Shown one piece after another: positions 8,668 through 17,344 of a stretch of DNA of 64,000 nt. The DNA lies in contig JBAOHJ010000002.1 of assembly GCA_037045055.1 (NCBI GenBank), forward strand, positions 434,001-498,000. The letters are read 5' to 3'. The position numbers and the translations under genes were made by a program. Under the pieces are notes generated by a model that searched no databases, was not told the DNA's origin, and saw only the letters and a list, made by a program, of their open reading frames with translations. Each line of letters starts with the position of its first letter. The first letter of the stretch is position 1. The DNA is from Phosphoribacter sp037045055 (GTDB taxonomy: Bacteria > Actinomycetota > Actinomycetes > Actinomycetales > Dermatophilaceae).

Positions 8668-9024
8668 TCAGGACGCCGGTCGGCGGCCCACCACCACGCG
8701 CCGGGGCAGCCGGCCCGTCCGACCGGGCCGCATCGACGCCACCCCGGCCAGGCGCTGGATCGCCGCGACATGCCCGCAGAACGCGTGCCGCCCCTGCTCG
8801 GTCATCGCCACGAGCGTGCAGGTCCGCCCGTTCTCGCGGTGGCGCCGGGTCGCGGCATACCCGGCTGCCTCGAGGGCCCTGACGTGCTTGGACAGGGCGG
8901 AGTCGCTGACGCCGAGGGACTCGCGCAGCGTGGCGAACTCGGCCTCGGTCACCGCCGCCAGCAGCCCGCACAGCTGCAGCCGAGTGCGCTCGTGGATGAG
9001 CTCGTCGTAGCGGGGGTGCGGCAC
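8668..9024 (-). CDS. Small winged-helix transcriptional regulator
   Basis: A start at GTG 9024 gives 118 residues (VPHPRYDELIHERTRLQLCGLLA). The single winged-helix domain of the PF13601 type has helix-turn-helix residues LRESLGVSDSALSKHVRALEAAGY and wing RRHRENGRTCTLVAMTEQGR. The reading frame is open further upstream to 9153, but that part is low-complexity and overlaps the mscR promoter, so the shorter form is preferred. It is divergent from mscR and may sense a metabolite linked to that gene. No ligand residues are recognisable. Confidence 0.78.
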   Translation of the reverse strand: MPHPRYDELIHERTRLQLCGLLAAVTEAEFATLRESLGVSDSALSKHVRALEAAGYAATRRHRENGRTCTLVAMTEQGRHAFCGHVAAIQRLAGVASMRPGRTGRLPRRVVVGRRPAS

Positions 9025-9176
9025 GACCCGAGTGTAGGCGGTGGTTTCCGCACAGGAAAGCGCCCGGTATGCCGTTGACCTGCGACGATGCGGGTTGTCG
9101 GGGCCGGGGGCGTTGCCTGCTCGCCGGGGCAGGTGTGTGCTTGACGCGCGCACGCCCCGGCCGCTCAGGAGGACCC

Positions 9177-10265
9177 ATGCCCCAGACCGTCACCGGCGTC
9201 GTCGCCCAGGCCAAGGGCGCCCCCGTGCAGCTCGTCGACGTCATCGTGCCCGACCCGGGACCGGGCGAGGCCGTCGTCGAGATCCACGCCTGCGGGGTGT
9301 GCCACACCGACCTGCACTACCGAGACGGCGGCATCAACGACGACTTCCCCTTCCTGCTCGGCCACGAGGCGGCCGGGGTGGTCGAGGCGGTCGGGGCCGG
9401 GGTGAGCGAGGTGGCGCCGGGGGACTTCGTCATCCTCAACTGGCGGGCGGTGTGCGGCCAGTGCCGGGCCTGCCGCAAGGGCAGGCCGTGGTACTGCTTC
9501 GCCACCCACAACGCCACGCAGCGGATGACCCTGACCGATGGGACGGTGCTCAGCCCCGCGCTGGGGATCGGGGCGTTCATCGAGAAGACACTCGTCGCCG
9601 CCGGGCAGTGCACCAGGGTGCCCCAGGCCGACGCGGCGGCGGTCGGGCTGCTCGGCTGCGGGATCATGGCCGGCTTCGGCGCCGCGGTCAACACCGGTGG
9701 GGTGAGTCGCGGCGACTCGATCGCGGTCATCGGGTGCGGTGGGGTCGGCAACGCCGCGATCGCCGGGGCCCGCGCGGTCGGCGCGACGACGATCGTCGCC
9801 GTGGACGTCGACGCCCGCAAGCTCGCCGCGGCGCAGGCGTTCGGAGCCACGCACACCGTCGACGCCTCGAGGCAGGACCCGGTGGAGGCGATCCGAGCCC
9901 TCACCGGCGGGCACGGGGCCGACGTGGTCGTCGAGGCGGTGGGCCGGCCGCAGACCTACGAGCAGGCCTTCTACGCCCGCGACCTGGCCGGCACCGTCGT
10001 GCTCGTGGGGGTGCCCACGCCCGAGCAGACGATCACCCTGCCGATGATCGAGATCTTCGGCCGGGGCGGGGCGCTGAAGTCCAGCTGGTACGGCGACTGC
10101 CTGCCCACCCGCGACTTCCCCATGCTCGTGGACCTCTACCGCCAAGGCCGTTTCCCGCTGGGCGACTTCGTCAGCGAGCGCATCGGCCTGGGGGACGTCG
10201 AGGCGGCCTTCGCGAAGATGCACCGCGGCGAGGTGCTCCGCTCGGTGGTGGCGCTGCGCGACTAG
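9177..10265 (+). CDS. mscR: S-(hydroxymethyl)mycothiol dehydrogenase (NAD-, mycothiol-dependent formaldehyde dehydrogenase)
   Basis: This zinc-dependent medium-chain dehydrogenase oxidises S-hydroxymethylmycothiol, so it detoxifies formaldehyde, and relatives also reduce S-nitrosomycothiol. Catalytic zinc ligands appear in ACGVCHTD and GHEAAG, structural zinc cysteines in CGQCRACRKGRPWYC, and a Rossmann motif VIGCGGVGN near residue 185. The 362 residues match MscR/AdhE2. The ATG at 9177 has AGGAGG upstream. The beta-lactamase-fold gene follows after 9 bases, the same pairing as Rv2259-Rv2260 in Mycobacterium. With mshA in the same window, a mycothiol role is well supported. Confidence 0.92.
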   Translation: MPQTVTGVVAQAKGAPVQLVDVIVPDPGPGEAVVEIHACGVCHTDLHYRDGGINDDFPFLLGHEAAGVVEAVGAGVSEVAPGDFVILNWRAVCGQCRACRKGRPWYCFATHNATQRMTLTDGTVLSPALGIGAFIEKTLVAAGQCTRVPQADAAAVGLLGCGIMAGFGAAVNTGGVSRGDSIAVIGCGGVGNAAIAGARAVGATTIVAVDVDARKLAAAQAFGATHTVDASRQDPVEAIRALTGGHGADVVVEAVGRPQTYEQAFYARDLAGTVVLVGVPTPEQTITLPMIEIFGRGGALKSSWYGDCLPTRDFPMLVDLYRQGRFPLGDFVSERIGLGDVEAAFAKMHRGEVLRSVVALRD

Positions 10266-10274
10266 GCTGGCTCG

Positions 10275-10928
10275 ATGTCGCCGCATGCAGCCGTCTCGCC
10301 CGGCGGGGTCCGGGTCGGGCACACCGTCACCACCGGCACGTTCAGCCTCGACGGGCAGACCTGGGACGTGGACAACAACGTCTGGGTGATCGGCGACGAG
10401 CGGGAGTGCGTGGTCGTCGACGCACCGCACTCGGTGCGGGCCATCCTCGCCGCGGTGGGCGACCGGCGGCTCACCGCGATCCTGTGCACCCACGCCCACG
10501 ACGACCACATCGGCGAGGTGTCGACGATCCGGCACGCTACGGGCGCACCGGCCTACCTGCATCCGGCCGACCTGGTGCTGTGGGAGCGGGTCTACGCCAC
10601 CCCGCCGGACCACGCCCTGACCCACGGCGACGTGCTGCGGGTCGGCGACGTCGACCTGCACGTCCTGCACACCCCCGGGCACTCCCGCGGTGGCTGCTGC
10701 TTCCACGCCCCGGCGCTCGGGGCGGTGTTCACCGGCGACACCCTTTTTAGGGGCGGGCCGGGGGCCACCGGTCGCTCGTTCAGCGACTTCCCGACCATCG
10801 TGGAGTCGATCCGCACCACGCTGTTCGCGCTGCCCGACGAGACCGTGGTGCTCACCGGGCACGGCGACGCCACGACGATCGGTGCCGAACGCCCGCATCT
10901 GCAGGAGTGGCTCGACCGCGGGCACTGA
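10275..10928 (+). CDS. MBL-fold hydrolase, partner of mycothiol-dependent formaldehyde dehydrogenase
   Basis: This 217-residue metallo-beta-lactamase-fold hydrolase has the zinc motif THAHDDH (residues 75-81), a further His in TPGHSRGG, the bridging Asp in FTGDTLF and His in LTGHGD. It is the glyoxalase-II-like subgroup that sits directly after mscR in mycothiol producers. It probably hydrolyses S-formylmycothiol to formate and mycothiol, an assignment based on context and fold only. The coding region starts 9 bases after mscR, so the two are almost certainly co-transcribed. Confidence 0.88.
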   Translation: MSPHAAVSPGGVRVGHTVTTGTFSLDGQTWDVDNNVWVIGDERECVVVDAPHSVRAILAAVGDRRLTAILCTHAHDDHIGEVSTIRHATGAPAYLHPADLVLWERVYATPPDHALTHGDVLRVGDVDLHVLHTPGHSRGGCCFHAPALGAVFTGDTLFRGGPGATGRSFSDFPTIVESIRTTLFALPDETVVLTGHGDATTIGAERPHLQEWLDRGH

Positions 10929-11013
10929 GGGCACTGAGGGCCTGGCCCCGGGGGCCGGACCGGGCACCCACAGAGCCGGCAGGCGGCATACCGGCCCTCG
11001 GTAGACTCCCCCG

Positions 11014-12453
11014 GTGACCTTGCGCCTGTTCGACTCCGCGACGCGCTCGCTGCGCGAGTTCCGTCCGCTGCGCGCCGGCCGGGTGGGCATGTACATCTGC
11101 GGTCTGACCACCCAGGGTGCGCCGCACATCGGGCACGTCCGCTTCGCCGTCGCGTTCGACGTGCTGCGCCGCTGGCTCACCGAAGGCCACGGCCTGCAGG
11201 TCACCCTGGTGCGCAACGTCACCGACATCGACGACAAGGTCCTGCGCAAGTCGGCGGAGGCCGGGGTGCCGTGGTGGGCCTGGTCCTACCGCCACGAGCG
11301 GGCCACCGCACAGGCCCTGGACTTGCTCGGCGTCCTGCCGGCCACCTACGAGCCGCGGGCCACCGGTCACGTCCTGGAGATGGTCGCGCTCATGGACACC
11401 CTCGTCGAGAAGGGCCACGCGTATGCCGCGCCCGACGGCAGCGGGGACGTCTACTTCGACGTGCGGTCCTGGCCGGAGTACGGCTCGCTCACCGGCCAGT
11501 CCCTCGAGGACATGGCCCCGGCCGAGGACGCCGACCCTCGCGGCAAGCGCGACCCGCGGGACTTCGCGCTGTGGAAGGGGCACAAGCTCGACGAGCCGGC
11601 CGATGCCCAGTGGCCGACGCATTACGGCCCGGGACGCCCGGGCTGGCACCTGGAGTGCTCGGCGATGGCCCGGCGCTATCTCGGGGACGCCTTCGACATC
11701 CACGGCGGCGGCATCGACCTGCGCTTCCCCCACCACGAGAACGAGCAGGCCCAGTCCCGGGCGGCCGGGCTCGGCTTCGCCAACGTCTGGCTGCACAACG
11801 CCTGGGTCACCGTCAAGGACCAGAAGATGGGCAAGTCGCTGGGCAACGCCCTCGAGGTCGCGGTGCTCACCCAGGTGGCCCGGCCGCTGGCGGTGCGCTA
11901 CTACCTCACCGCCGCGCACTACCGCTCGACCATCGAGTACCACGAGGGGGCTCTGCGCGAGGCCGGGGCCGCCGTCGACCGGATCGAGGGCGTGCTCACC
12001 CGCATCGACCGGGTCCGGCCGTTGACCGGCGAGCAGGCCCCGGTCGGCGTGCTGCCCGAGGGCTTCCGCGAGGCCATGGACGATGACCTCAACGTCTCGG
12101 GCGCGCTGGCCGTCGTGCACGAGACGGTCCGGGCGGCCAACACGGCCCTCGATGACGGCGACCTCGACGCGGCCTGGGCGCTGGCCGCCGACCTGCGCGC
12201 GATGACCGGGGTCCTGGGCGTCGACCCGCTCGACCCGCACTGGCGCGAGGAGACCGGCGCCGCCCAGGGCGGTGCGGACGCCGCGCTGGACGCCTTGGTC
12301 CGCCGCCGGTTGGCGCAGCGGGAGGCCGCGCGGACGGCGCGCGATTTCGCCGCCGCCGACGCGATCCGCGAGGAGCTGGCCGCCGTCGGCATCGCCGTGG
12401 AGGACACCCCGGGCGGACCCCGCTGGTCCCTGACCCGCCCGCCCGGCACCTGA
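11014..12453 (+). CDS. cysS: Cysteine--tRNA ligase
   Basis: The 479-residue class I synthetase attaches Cys to tRNA-Cys. Zinc ligands are C29 in MYICGLT, the Cys in WHLECSAMA and HHENE. The HIGH motif is PHIGH near residue 38. The second catalytic motif reads KMGKSLGN near residue 272, where KMSKS is canonical, so the middle serine is glycine. The full C-terminal anticodon-binding region is present, so this is not the shorter mycothiol ligase MshC. It starts at GTG, with rlmB beginning one base after its stop. Confidence 0.95.
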   Translation: MTLRLFDSATRSLREFRPLRAGRVGMYICGLTTQGAPHIGHVRFAVAFDVLRRWLTEGHGLQVTLVRNVTDIDDKVLRKSAEAGVPWWAWSYRHERATAQALDLLGVLPATYEPRATGHVLEMVALMDTLVEKGHAYAAPDGSGDVYFDVRSWPEYGSLTGQSLEDMAPAEDADPRGKRDPRDFALWKGHKLDEPADAQWPTHYGPGRPGWHLECSAMARRYLGDAFDIHGGGIDLRFPHHENEQAQSRAAGLGFANVWLHNAWVTVKDQKMGKSLGNALEVAVLTQVARPLAVRYYLTAAHYRSTIEYHEGALREAGAAVDRIEGVLTRIDRVRPLTGEQAPVGVLPEGFREAMDDDLNVSGALAVVHETVRAANTALDDGDLDAAWALAADLRAMTGVLGVDPLDPHWREETGAAQGGADAALDALVRRRLAQREAARTARDFAAADAIREELAAVGIAVEDTPGGPRWSLTRPPGT

Positions 12454-12454
12454 C

Positions 12455-13465
12455 ATGGCGGGCAGCTCCCGACGCCGCGGCGCGGTCCGCAAGAGCGGCA
12501 AGGGCCCGACCGTGGGCTCCGGCGGCCAGCGCCGGCGCGCGCTGGAGGGCAAGGGGCCCACGCCCAAGGCCGTCGACCGCGAGCACCATCCGGCGCACCG
12601 GCGGGCCGAGGCGGCGGCGGGCACCGGCACCCGCCCGGTCACCGGCACCCGCCCGAGCCGGCATGCCGCGCGTCCGGCGCGCGCCGCGCGCCCGACGGCC
12701 GGTCGGTCCGGGGGCGGCACGGAGCTCGTCGCCGGACGCAACGCCGTCGTCGAGGCCCTGCGCGCCGAGATCCCGGCCACCGCGCTCTACCTCGCCGTGG
12801 GCGTGCAGACCGACGACCGGGTCCGCGAGGCCCTCAAGGCGGCGGCGGCCCGCGGCATCCCGGTCCTGCAGACCCCGCGCGGGGACCTCGACCGGGTGAC
12901 CGACGGTGCCGTCCACCAGGGGCTGGCCCTGCAGGTGCCGCCCTATGCGTATGCCGCGCTGGCCGACCTGCGCGAGCCCGACGGGCCCGGCATACCGCTG
13001 CTGGTGGCGCTGGACGGGGTGACCGACCCGCGCAACCTCGGGGCGGTGATCCGCTCGGTGGCCGCGTTCGGCGGCCACGGGGTGGTGGTGCCCGAGCGGC
13101 GCTCGGCCGGGGTGACCGCCGCGGCGTGGAAGAGCTCGGCGGGGGCCGCCGCGCGGGTGCCGGTCGCCCAGGTGGTCAACCTCACCCGCGCGCTGACCGA
13201 GCTCAAGACCGCCGGGTTCTTCGCCGTCGGCCTGGACATGGGCGGGTCGCTGGCCCTGCCGGCCCTGGCCTTGGCCGAGCGACCGCTGGTCCTCGTCGTG
13301 GGCTCGGAGGGGCGGGGGTTGTCCCGCCTGGTGGCCCAGACCTGCGACGAGGTCGTCTCGATCCCCATGGCCGGCGCCCTGGAGTCGCTCAACGCCGGCG
13401 TCGCCGCGAGCGTCGCCCTCTATGAGATCGCCCGCCGACGCGCCGGTCCGCAGCCGCGGGGGTGA
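12455..13465 (+). CDS. rlmB: 23S rRNA (guanosine-2'-O-)-methyltransferase RlmB (TrmH/SpoU family)
   Basis: The 336-residue protein is an RlmB-type SPOUT methyltransferase that modifies the 23S rRNA peptidyl-transferase region. About 85 basic, low-complexity residues precede the catalytic part. ELVAGRNAVVEAL starts the substrate-binding domain, and the trefoil-knot motifs follow: DGVTDPRNLGAVIRSV (motif 1, near residue 191), VVGSEGRGLS (motif 2) and IPMAGALESLNAGVAASVAL (motif 3). The start lies 1 base after cysS, the standard actinobacterial cysS-rlmB operon. Confidence 0.95.
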   Translation: MAGSSRRRGAVRKSGKGPTVGSGGQRRRALEGKGPTPKAVDREHHPAHRRAEAAAGTGTRPVTGTRPSRHAARPARAARPTAGRSGGGTELVAGRNAVVEALRAEIPATALYLAVGVQTDDRVREALKAAAARGIPVLQTPRGDLDRVTDGAVHQGLALQVPPYAYAALADLREPDGPGIPLLVALDGVTDPRNLGAVIRSVAAFGGHGVVVPERRSAGVTAAAWKSSAGAAARVPVAQVVNLTRALTELKTAGFFAVGLDMGGSLALPALALAERPLVLVVGSEGRGLSRLVAQTCDEVVSIPMAGALESLNAGVAASVALYEIARRRAGPQPRG

Positions 13466-13517
13466 ATCGGCCGGGTTAGCATGTCGCCCGGATCGTCGGT
13501 CGAAGGGGCAGGTCACC

Positions 13518-14411
13518 GTGGGCAAGAGCGCTCGGGTCCAGAACGCGAAGTTGGCGCAGCTGCGCGCACAGCAGGCGGCAGCCGAGCGCCGCCAACGGCT
13601 GATGATCGCCGGGGCGGTCGTGCTGGTCGTCCTGCTCATCGTCGTCGCGCTCGTGGTGTCCGCCCTGCAGGGGAGCAAGGACACCGAGGCCAAGTCGCAG
13701 GCCTCCCTCGACCAGGCCACCTTCGCGAAGCTCACCTCGGTGCCCAAGGCCACCCTCGACGCGGTCGGCGCGGGCACCTCGCTCAACCCGCCCAAGGCTA
13801 TCGACGCGCCGGCCCTGACCAAGGACGGCAAGCCTCGGGTGGTCTACATCGGCGCGGAGTACTGCCCGTTCTGCGCCACCCAGCGCTGGCCGGTCGTGGT
13901 GGCGCTGTCGCGGTTCGGCACCTGGAACAACCTCGCCGCCAGCTACTCCGCCCCCGCTCCCGAGACCAACCCCGACACCCCGACGGTGACCTTCCACGGG
14001 GCCACCTACACCAGTGAGTACCTGTCGTTCACCGGGTACGAGACCCAGACGAACAAGAAGTCCAACGGTCAGTTCACCGCCCTGGACAAGCTCGAGGGTG
14101 CCGACCTCGAGCTGTTCTCGACGTACAACGCCCCGCCGTACGTCGAGGCCCGCAGCGCCGGCGCCATCCCGTGGCTCACCATCGGGGGCACCTCGATCGT
14201 CGGCGGCGCGTCGTACGAGAGCCAGCCGATCCTCGGCAAGACCCACGCCGACATCGTCGCGGCGATGCAGGACCCCAAGACGGACATCGCCAAGGGCGTC
14301 GACGGCACGGCCAACGTGCTCACCGCGCAGATCTGCAAGGTCACCGACCAGAAGCCGGCCGAGGTCTGCACCTCCCCCGGGGTGGTCGCCGCGGCGGCGA
14401 CCCTGAGGTGA
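13518..14411 (+). CDS. Membrane-anchored DUF929 thioredoxin-like protein
   Basis: The 297-residue DUF929 protein has one transmembrane helix (LMIAGAVVLVVLLIVVALVV, residues 28-47) and an extracytoplasmic domain with a thioredoxin-type CPFC site in YIGAEYCPFCATQRW near residue 114. It probably acts as the oxidised or reduced disulfide partner of the VKOR encoded immediately downstream. The GTG at 13518, behind an AGGGGCAGG-type ribosome site, is preferred because the frame upstream overlaps rlmB. Two more Cys near the C-terminus (ICKV and EVCTS) may form a structural disulfide. Confidence 0.85.
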   Translation: MGKSARVQNAKLAQLRAQQAAAERRQRLMIAGAVVLVVLLIVVALVVSALQGSKDTEAKSQASLDQATFAKLTSVPKATLDAVGAGTSLNPPKAIDAPALTKDGKPRVVYIGAEYCPFCATQRWPVVVALSRFGTWNNLAASYSAPAPETNPDTPTVTFHGATYTSEYLSFTGYETQTNKKSNGQFTALDKLEGADLELFSTYNAPPYVEARSAGAIPWLTIGGTSIVGGASYESQPILGKTHADIVAAMQDPKTDIAKGVDGTANVLTAQICKVTDQKPAEVCTSPGVVAAAATLR

Positions 14412-14440
14412 GCCCGAGGTGAGCCCGAGGTGAGCCGCCC
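14408..14440 (+). repeat. Three 11-bp GTGAGCCCGAG repeats, each carrying a GTG
   Basis: GTGAGCCCGAG is repeated, giving GTG codons at 14408, 14419 and 14430. Because the unit is 11 bp, each GTG is in a different frame. Only 14430 is in frame with VKOR. The first contains the DUF929 stop. Each repeat also supplies a GAGG Shine-Dalgarno element for the next GTG. Confidence 0.8.
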
Positions 14441-14945
14441 GAAGACGCCGGGGCGGGTGCGTGCGGCATACCGCACGGTGCCCGGCTGGCTCGCGCCCAC
14501 GTCGCTGGGTCTGTGCGTCCTCGGGTTGGCCGTGTCGGCCTACCTCACCTACGACCACATCACCGGCGGCGGCACGCTGGCCTGCCCGGAGGGCGAGACG
14601 GTCAACTGCGCCAAGGTCACCGAGAGCCAGTGGTCCAGCGTGTTCGGGGTGCCGGTGGCGCCGCTGGGGCTGGTGTTCTTCCTCGTGCTCGTCCCGCTGG
14701 TGGGCCACGGGGCCTTCCGCCGCCCCGGCTCGACCCTCGACCGGCTGCGCCTGGGCTGGCTCGGGGTGGGACTGGCGATGGTGTTCTACCTCGTCTGGGC
14801 CGAGCTGTTCAAGATCCAGGCGATCTGCCTGTGGTGCACGGTGGTGCACGTCGTGACGTTCCTGCTGTTCGTCGTCGTGATGTTCGGCCAGATCCTCATC
14901 GAGCCGGCGCCGACCCGACAGCGTTACAAGGACCGCGCGCGCTGA
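14430..14945 (+). CDS. Vitamin K epoxide reductase (VKOR) family protein
   Basis: The 171-residue membrane enzyme reoxidises DsbA-like thiol oxidases using menaquinone. It has at least four membrane helices. One Cys pair lies in the first extracytoplasmic loop (LACPEGETVNC) and the catalytic CLWC is in AICLWCTVVH near residue 132, the layout of bacterial VKOR. It begins 18 bases after the DUF929 stop at the last of three repeated GTG codons. Together they make a disulfide-forming pair for secreted proteins. Confidence 0.92.
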   Translation: MSRPKTPGRVRAAYRTVPGWLAPTSLGLCVLGLAVSAYLTYDHITGGGTLACPEGETVNCAKVTESQWSSVFGVPVAPLGLVFFLVLVPLVGHGAFRRPGSTLDRLRLGWLGVGLAMVFYLVWAELFKIQAICLWCTVVHVVTFLLFVVVMFGQILIEPAPTRQRYKDRAR

Positions 14946-14955
14946 ACGGCGCGCG

Positions 14956-14993
14956 ATCACCCGGTATGCCGGGTGGCCGGCATACCGGGTGAT
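14956..14993. terminator. Bidirectional hairpin built from an inverted GTATGCC pair
   Basis: ATCACCCGGTATGCCGG (14956-14972) pairs perfectly over 17 bp with its complement (14977-14993) around a GTGG loop. It lies between the convergent stops of VKOR (14945) and the RDD gene (15007), which suggests a terminator for both. It contains one GTATGCC and one GGCATAC, the window-wide repeated 7-mer. Confidence 0.85.
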
Positions 14994-15006
14994 GGCGCCG
15001 TGAGGG

Positions 15007-16020
15007 TCAGCGCTGCTCCTTGACGACCAGGGTGTTCATCACCATGTCCGCGAAGGTCCGGCGCATCGGGTCCCACAGCGGCCAGAGATAGCCGATGTAG
15101 ACCGCGCTGTCGAGGTAGTGCGCGAGGTGGCGGACGAAGTTCATGCCCATCGACAGCGGCGCGCCGGTGTGTTGATGCAGCACCCGCAGGCCCCGGCGAC
15201 GCTTGCCCCAGGACTGTCCGGTGCGACCCTGGGCCACGATCTGGTTGAGGACGACGATGACGAGGCCGCCGAGGAAGCCCATCACCATGACGACGATGCC
15301 CAGCGCGACGAGGCCGCCGTTGCCCGGGTTGACCAGCACCCCGCGGGTGGTGCGCGTCGGCGCGTTGGCAATGGCGAGGATCATGCCGAGGAAGCCCAGC
15401 GCCGTGAAGGGCAGCTGGTAGAGCGCGTCGATGAGCGAGGCGATCACCCGATCTCCCCAGGAGGCCAGGGGCTGACCGTGCGGGCCGACGCCGGGTTGCT
15501 GGTAGGGCCCGGCGTAGGCGGGGGCGTACCCGCCTACGGGGGAAGGGGGTGGGTAGCCCTGCGGCGCAGGTGGGTAGCCCTGCGGCGGGGGTGGGTAGCC
15601 CTGCGGCGGGGGTGGCACGTACCCCCCGGCCTGGGGCGGATAAGGAGGAGGCGGCGGATAGGTCGGCTGCGCCTGGTAGGGGTACTGTCCCTGCGCCGGG
15701 TAGGCCGGCGCGGCGGACGGCGGCTGCGCCTGGTAGGGGTCCTGTCCCTGCGCCTGGTACGGGTACTGTCCCTGCGCCGGGAAGGCCGGTGGGTCCGGTG
15801 GCATCGGCGGCGGCTCGGGCGCCGGTGGTGGGGTCTGAGCGGCCGGCGCCCGGGTGCGGTCCTCGGCGGCCGGGGCCTGCGGCGCGGCCCACGGTGGGTC
15901 GGGCCGGCCGGCCGGCGCGTCCTCGCCGGGCGTCAACGGCGTGGCCCACGGTGCCGGCGGCTCGGTGCTGGGCCCGGCGGGGTCTTCCGCAGTGGGATCG
16001 GCGGGCGGCTGATCGGACAT
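15007..16020 (-). CDS. RDD family membrane protein with Pro/Gln/Tyr-rich N-terminus
   Basis: The ATG at 16020 is behind GGGGGAG and gives 337 residues. About 190 disordered residues come first, with repeats of the type YPAQGQYPYQAQ and GYPPPPQGYPPAPQGYPP. Next is an RDD domain (SWGDRVIASLIDALYQLPF, then GKRRRGLRVLHQHTG) with about three hydrophobic segments. RDD proteins are membrane proteins of poorly known function, some of them transporters or channels. The repeated stretch is encoded by short tandem DNA repeats and could change in length. It runs convergent to VKOR. Confidence 0.85.
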   Translation of the reverse strand: MSDQPPADPTAEDPAGPSTEPPAPWATPLTPGEDAPAGRPDPPWAAPQAPAAEDRTRAPAAQTPPPAPEPPPMPPDPPAFPAQGQYPYQAQGQDPYQAQPPSAAPAYPAQGQYPYQAQPTYPPPPPYPPQAGGYVPPPPQGYPPPPQGYPPAPQGYPPPSPVGGYAPAYAGPYQQPGVGPHGQPLASWGDRVIASLIDALYQLPFTALGFLGMILAIANAPTRTTRGVLVNPGNGGLVALGIVVMVMGFLGGLVIVVLNQIVAQGRTGQSWGKRRRGLRVLHQHTGAPLSMGMNFVRHLAHYLDSAVYIGYLWPLWDPMRRTFADMVMNTLVVKEQR

Positions 16021-16059
16021 GGTGGCTCCCCCCGGGGTGGTGGAACGGGTCACCCCACC

Positions 16060-17343
16060 CTAATCCTGCAACGTCGGCCGATCCGGCCGGGCCAGGACCG
16101 GCATCTGCACGGTGTCCACGCCGAGCACGGCGCGCTCCTCCGGCTTGGCCGGCAGCACCGTCCCGACGTAGTCCTCGATCGCCTGGCGCATGGGGATGTC
16201 GGTGCCGGCCCGCTCGGAGAGGTACCACCGGTGCTCCAGCACCTCGTGGAACACCTCGGCCGGCTCGAGCTTGCCGGTCATCTCCCGGGGTACGGCCCGC
16301 ACGGTCGGCTCGTAGACGTCGACTAGCCACTCGTGGGCCACCAGCTCCTCGACCTCCCCCTGCCGGTTGGCCGCGGCTCGGTAGGAGTCCAGGTCGTTGA
16401 GCAGGCGCCGGGCCTGGTTCTCCTCGACGTCCAGGCCGGTGAGGCGCAGCAGCCGTCGGGAGTGGTGGCCGGCGTCGACGACCTTGGGCTGCAGTTGGAT
16501 CGACAGACCGTCGAGGTCGGTGGACATGGCCAGCTCGTCGACGTCGAACCCGAGGGCGTTGAGGCGACGGATACGTTCCTCGACCCGCCATCGGTCGCCG
16601 GTCTCGAAGCGCTCGACCCCGGTGAGCTCGTCCCAGAGGGAGTAGTACCGCTCGACGATGCGCACCGCGGTCTCGATGGGGTCGGTGTGCTCCTCCAGCA
16701 GCCCGCCGGCGTGCAGGTCCATGAGTTCGCCGGCGATGTTGACCTTGGCGATCTGCAGGTCGTGCTCGCGCTGGCCCTCCGACAGGGACGCGTGTAGCTC
16801 CCCGGTCTCGGCGTCGACGAGGTATGCCGCGAACGCGCCGGCGTCGCGCCGGAACAGGGTGTTGGACAGCGACACGTCGCCCCACCAGAACCCCGCCAGG
16901 TGCAGGCGCACGAGCAGCACGGCCAGGGCGTCCAGCAGGCGGGTGGCGGTGTCCGGTCGCAGGGTCTGCGAGTACAGCGCGCGGTAGGGCAGCGAGAACT
17001 GCAGGTGCTGGGTCACCAGAGCGGCATCCAGCGGTGCCCCGTCGGAGCCGACCCGACCGTTGACGATGCCGAACGGCTCGACACAGGGCAGGTCCAGGCG
17101 CCCGAGGGAGCGCAGCAGGGTGTACTCGCGTTGGGCGATGTCGGCCTTGATCTCCTTGACCGCGATGACCCGCCCGGCCATTCGCACGAACCGCACGACG
17201 TGCCGGGAGATGCCTCGGGGCAGCGCCGCCAGGGTGTCCTCGGGCCAGTCCTGCAGGGGGATGGACCAGGGCAGGTCCAGCAGGCCCTGGTCGGGGCGCG
17301 CCGAGGTGATGGTGAGGGCCACGGGGTCTCCTGGGGCGGACAC
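16060..17343 (-). CDS. DUF4032 protein with kinase-like fold
   Basis: This 427-residue DUF4032 protein has an N-terminal half resembling the RIO/lipopolysaccharide-kinase fold: a K in IAVKEIKADIAQREY near residue 64, a catalytic-loop-like GFWWGDVSLSNTLFRRD near residue 152 and an Asp in YLVDAETGEL. It ends in the DUF4032 domain. It may phosphorylate a sugar or lipid, which is inferred only. It lies just downstream of the sugar ABC ATPase on the same strand, with a hairpin between them, so it may be expressed separately. Confidence 0.82.
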   Translation of the reverse strand: MSAPGDPVALTITSARPDQGLLDLPWSIPLQDWPEDTLAALPRGISRHVVRFVRMAGRVIAVKEIKADIAQREYTLLRSLGRLDLPCVEPFGIVNGRVGSDGAPLDAALVTQHLQFSLPYRALYSQTLRPDTATRLLDALAVLLVRLHLAGFWWGDVSLSNTLFRRDAGAFAAYLVDAETGELHASLSEGQREHDLQIAKVNIAGELMDLHAGGLLEEHTDPIETAVRIVERYYSLWDELTGVERFETGDRWRVEERIRRLNALGFDVDELAMSTDLDGLSIQLQPKVVDAGHHSRRLLRLTGLDVEENQARRLLNDLDSYRAAANRQGEVEELVAHEWLVDVYEPTVRAVPREMTGKLEPAEVFHEVLEHRWYLSERAGTDIPMRQAIEDYVGTVLPAKPEERAVLGVDTVQMPVLARPDRPTLQD

Positions 17344-17344
17344 G

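Noticed and set aside
9165..11249. Long - strand open frame opposite mscR, the MBL gene and cysS
   Set aside because: Shadow frame. The + strand genes have full catalytic motifs and normal lengths, while the antisense product has no recognisable domain.
11014..12453. MshC, the mycothiol cysteine ligase
   Set aside because: The protein has the full-length CysS C-terminal domain and sits in the cysS-rlmB operon, so it is the tRNA synthetase.
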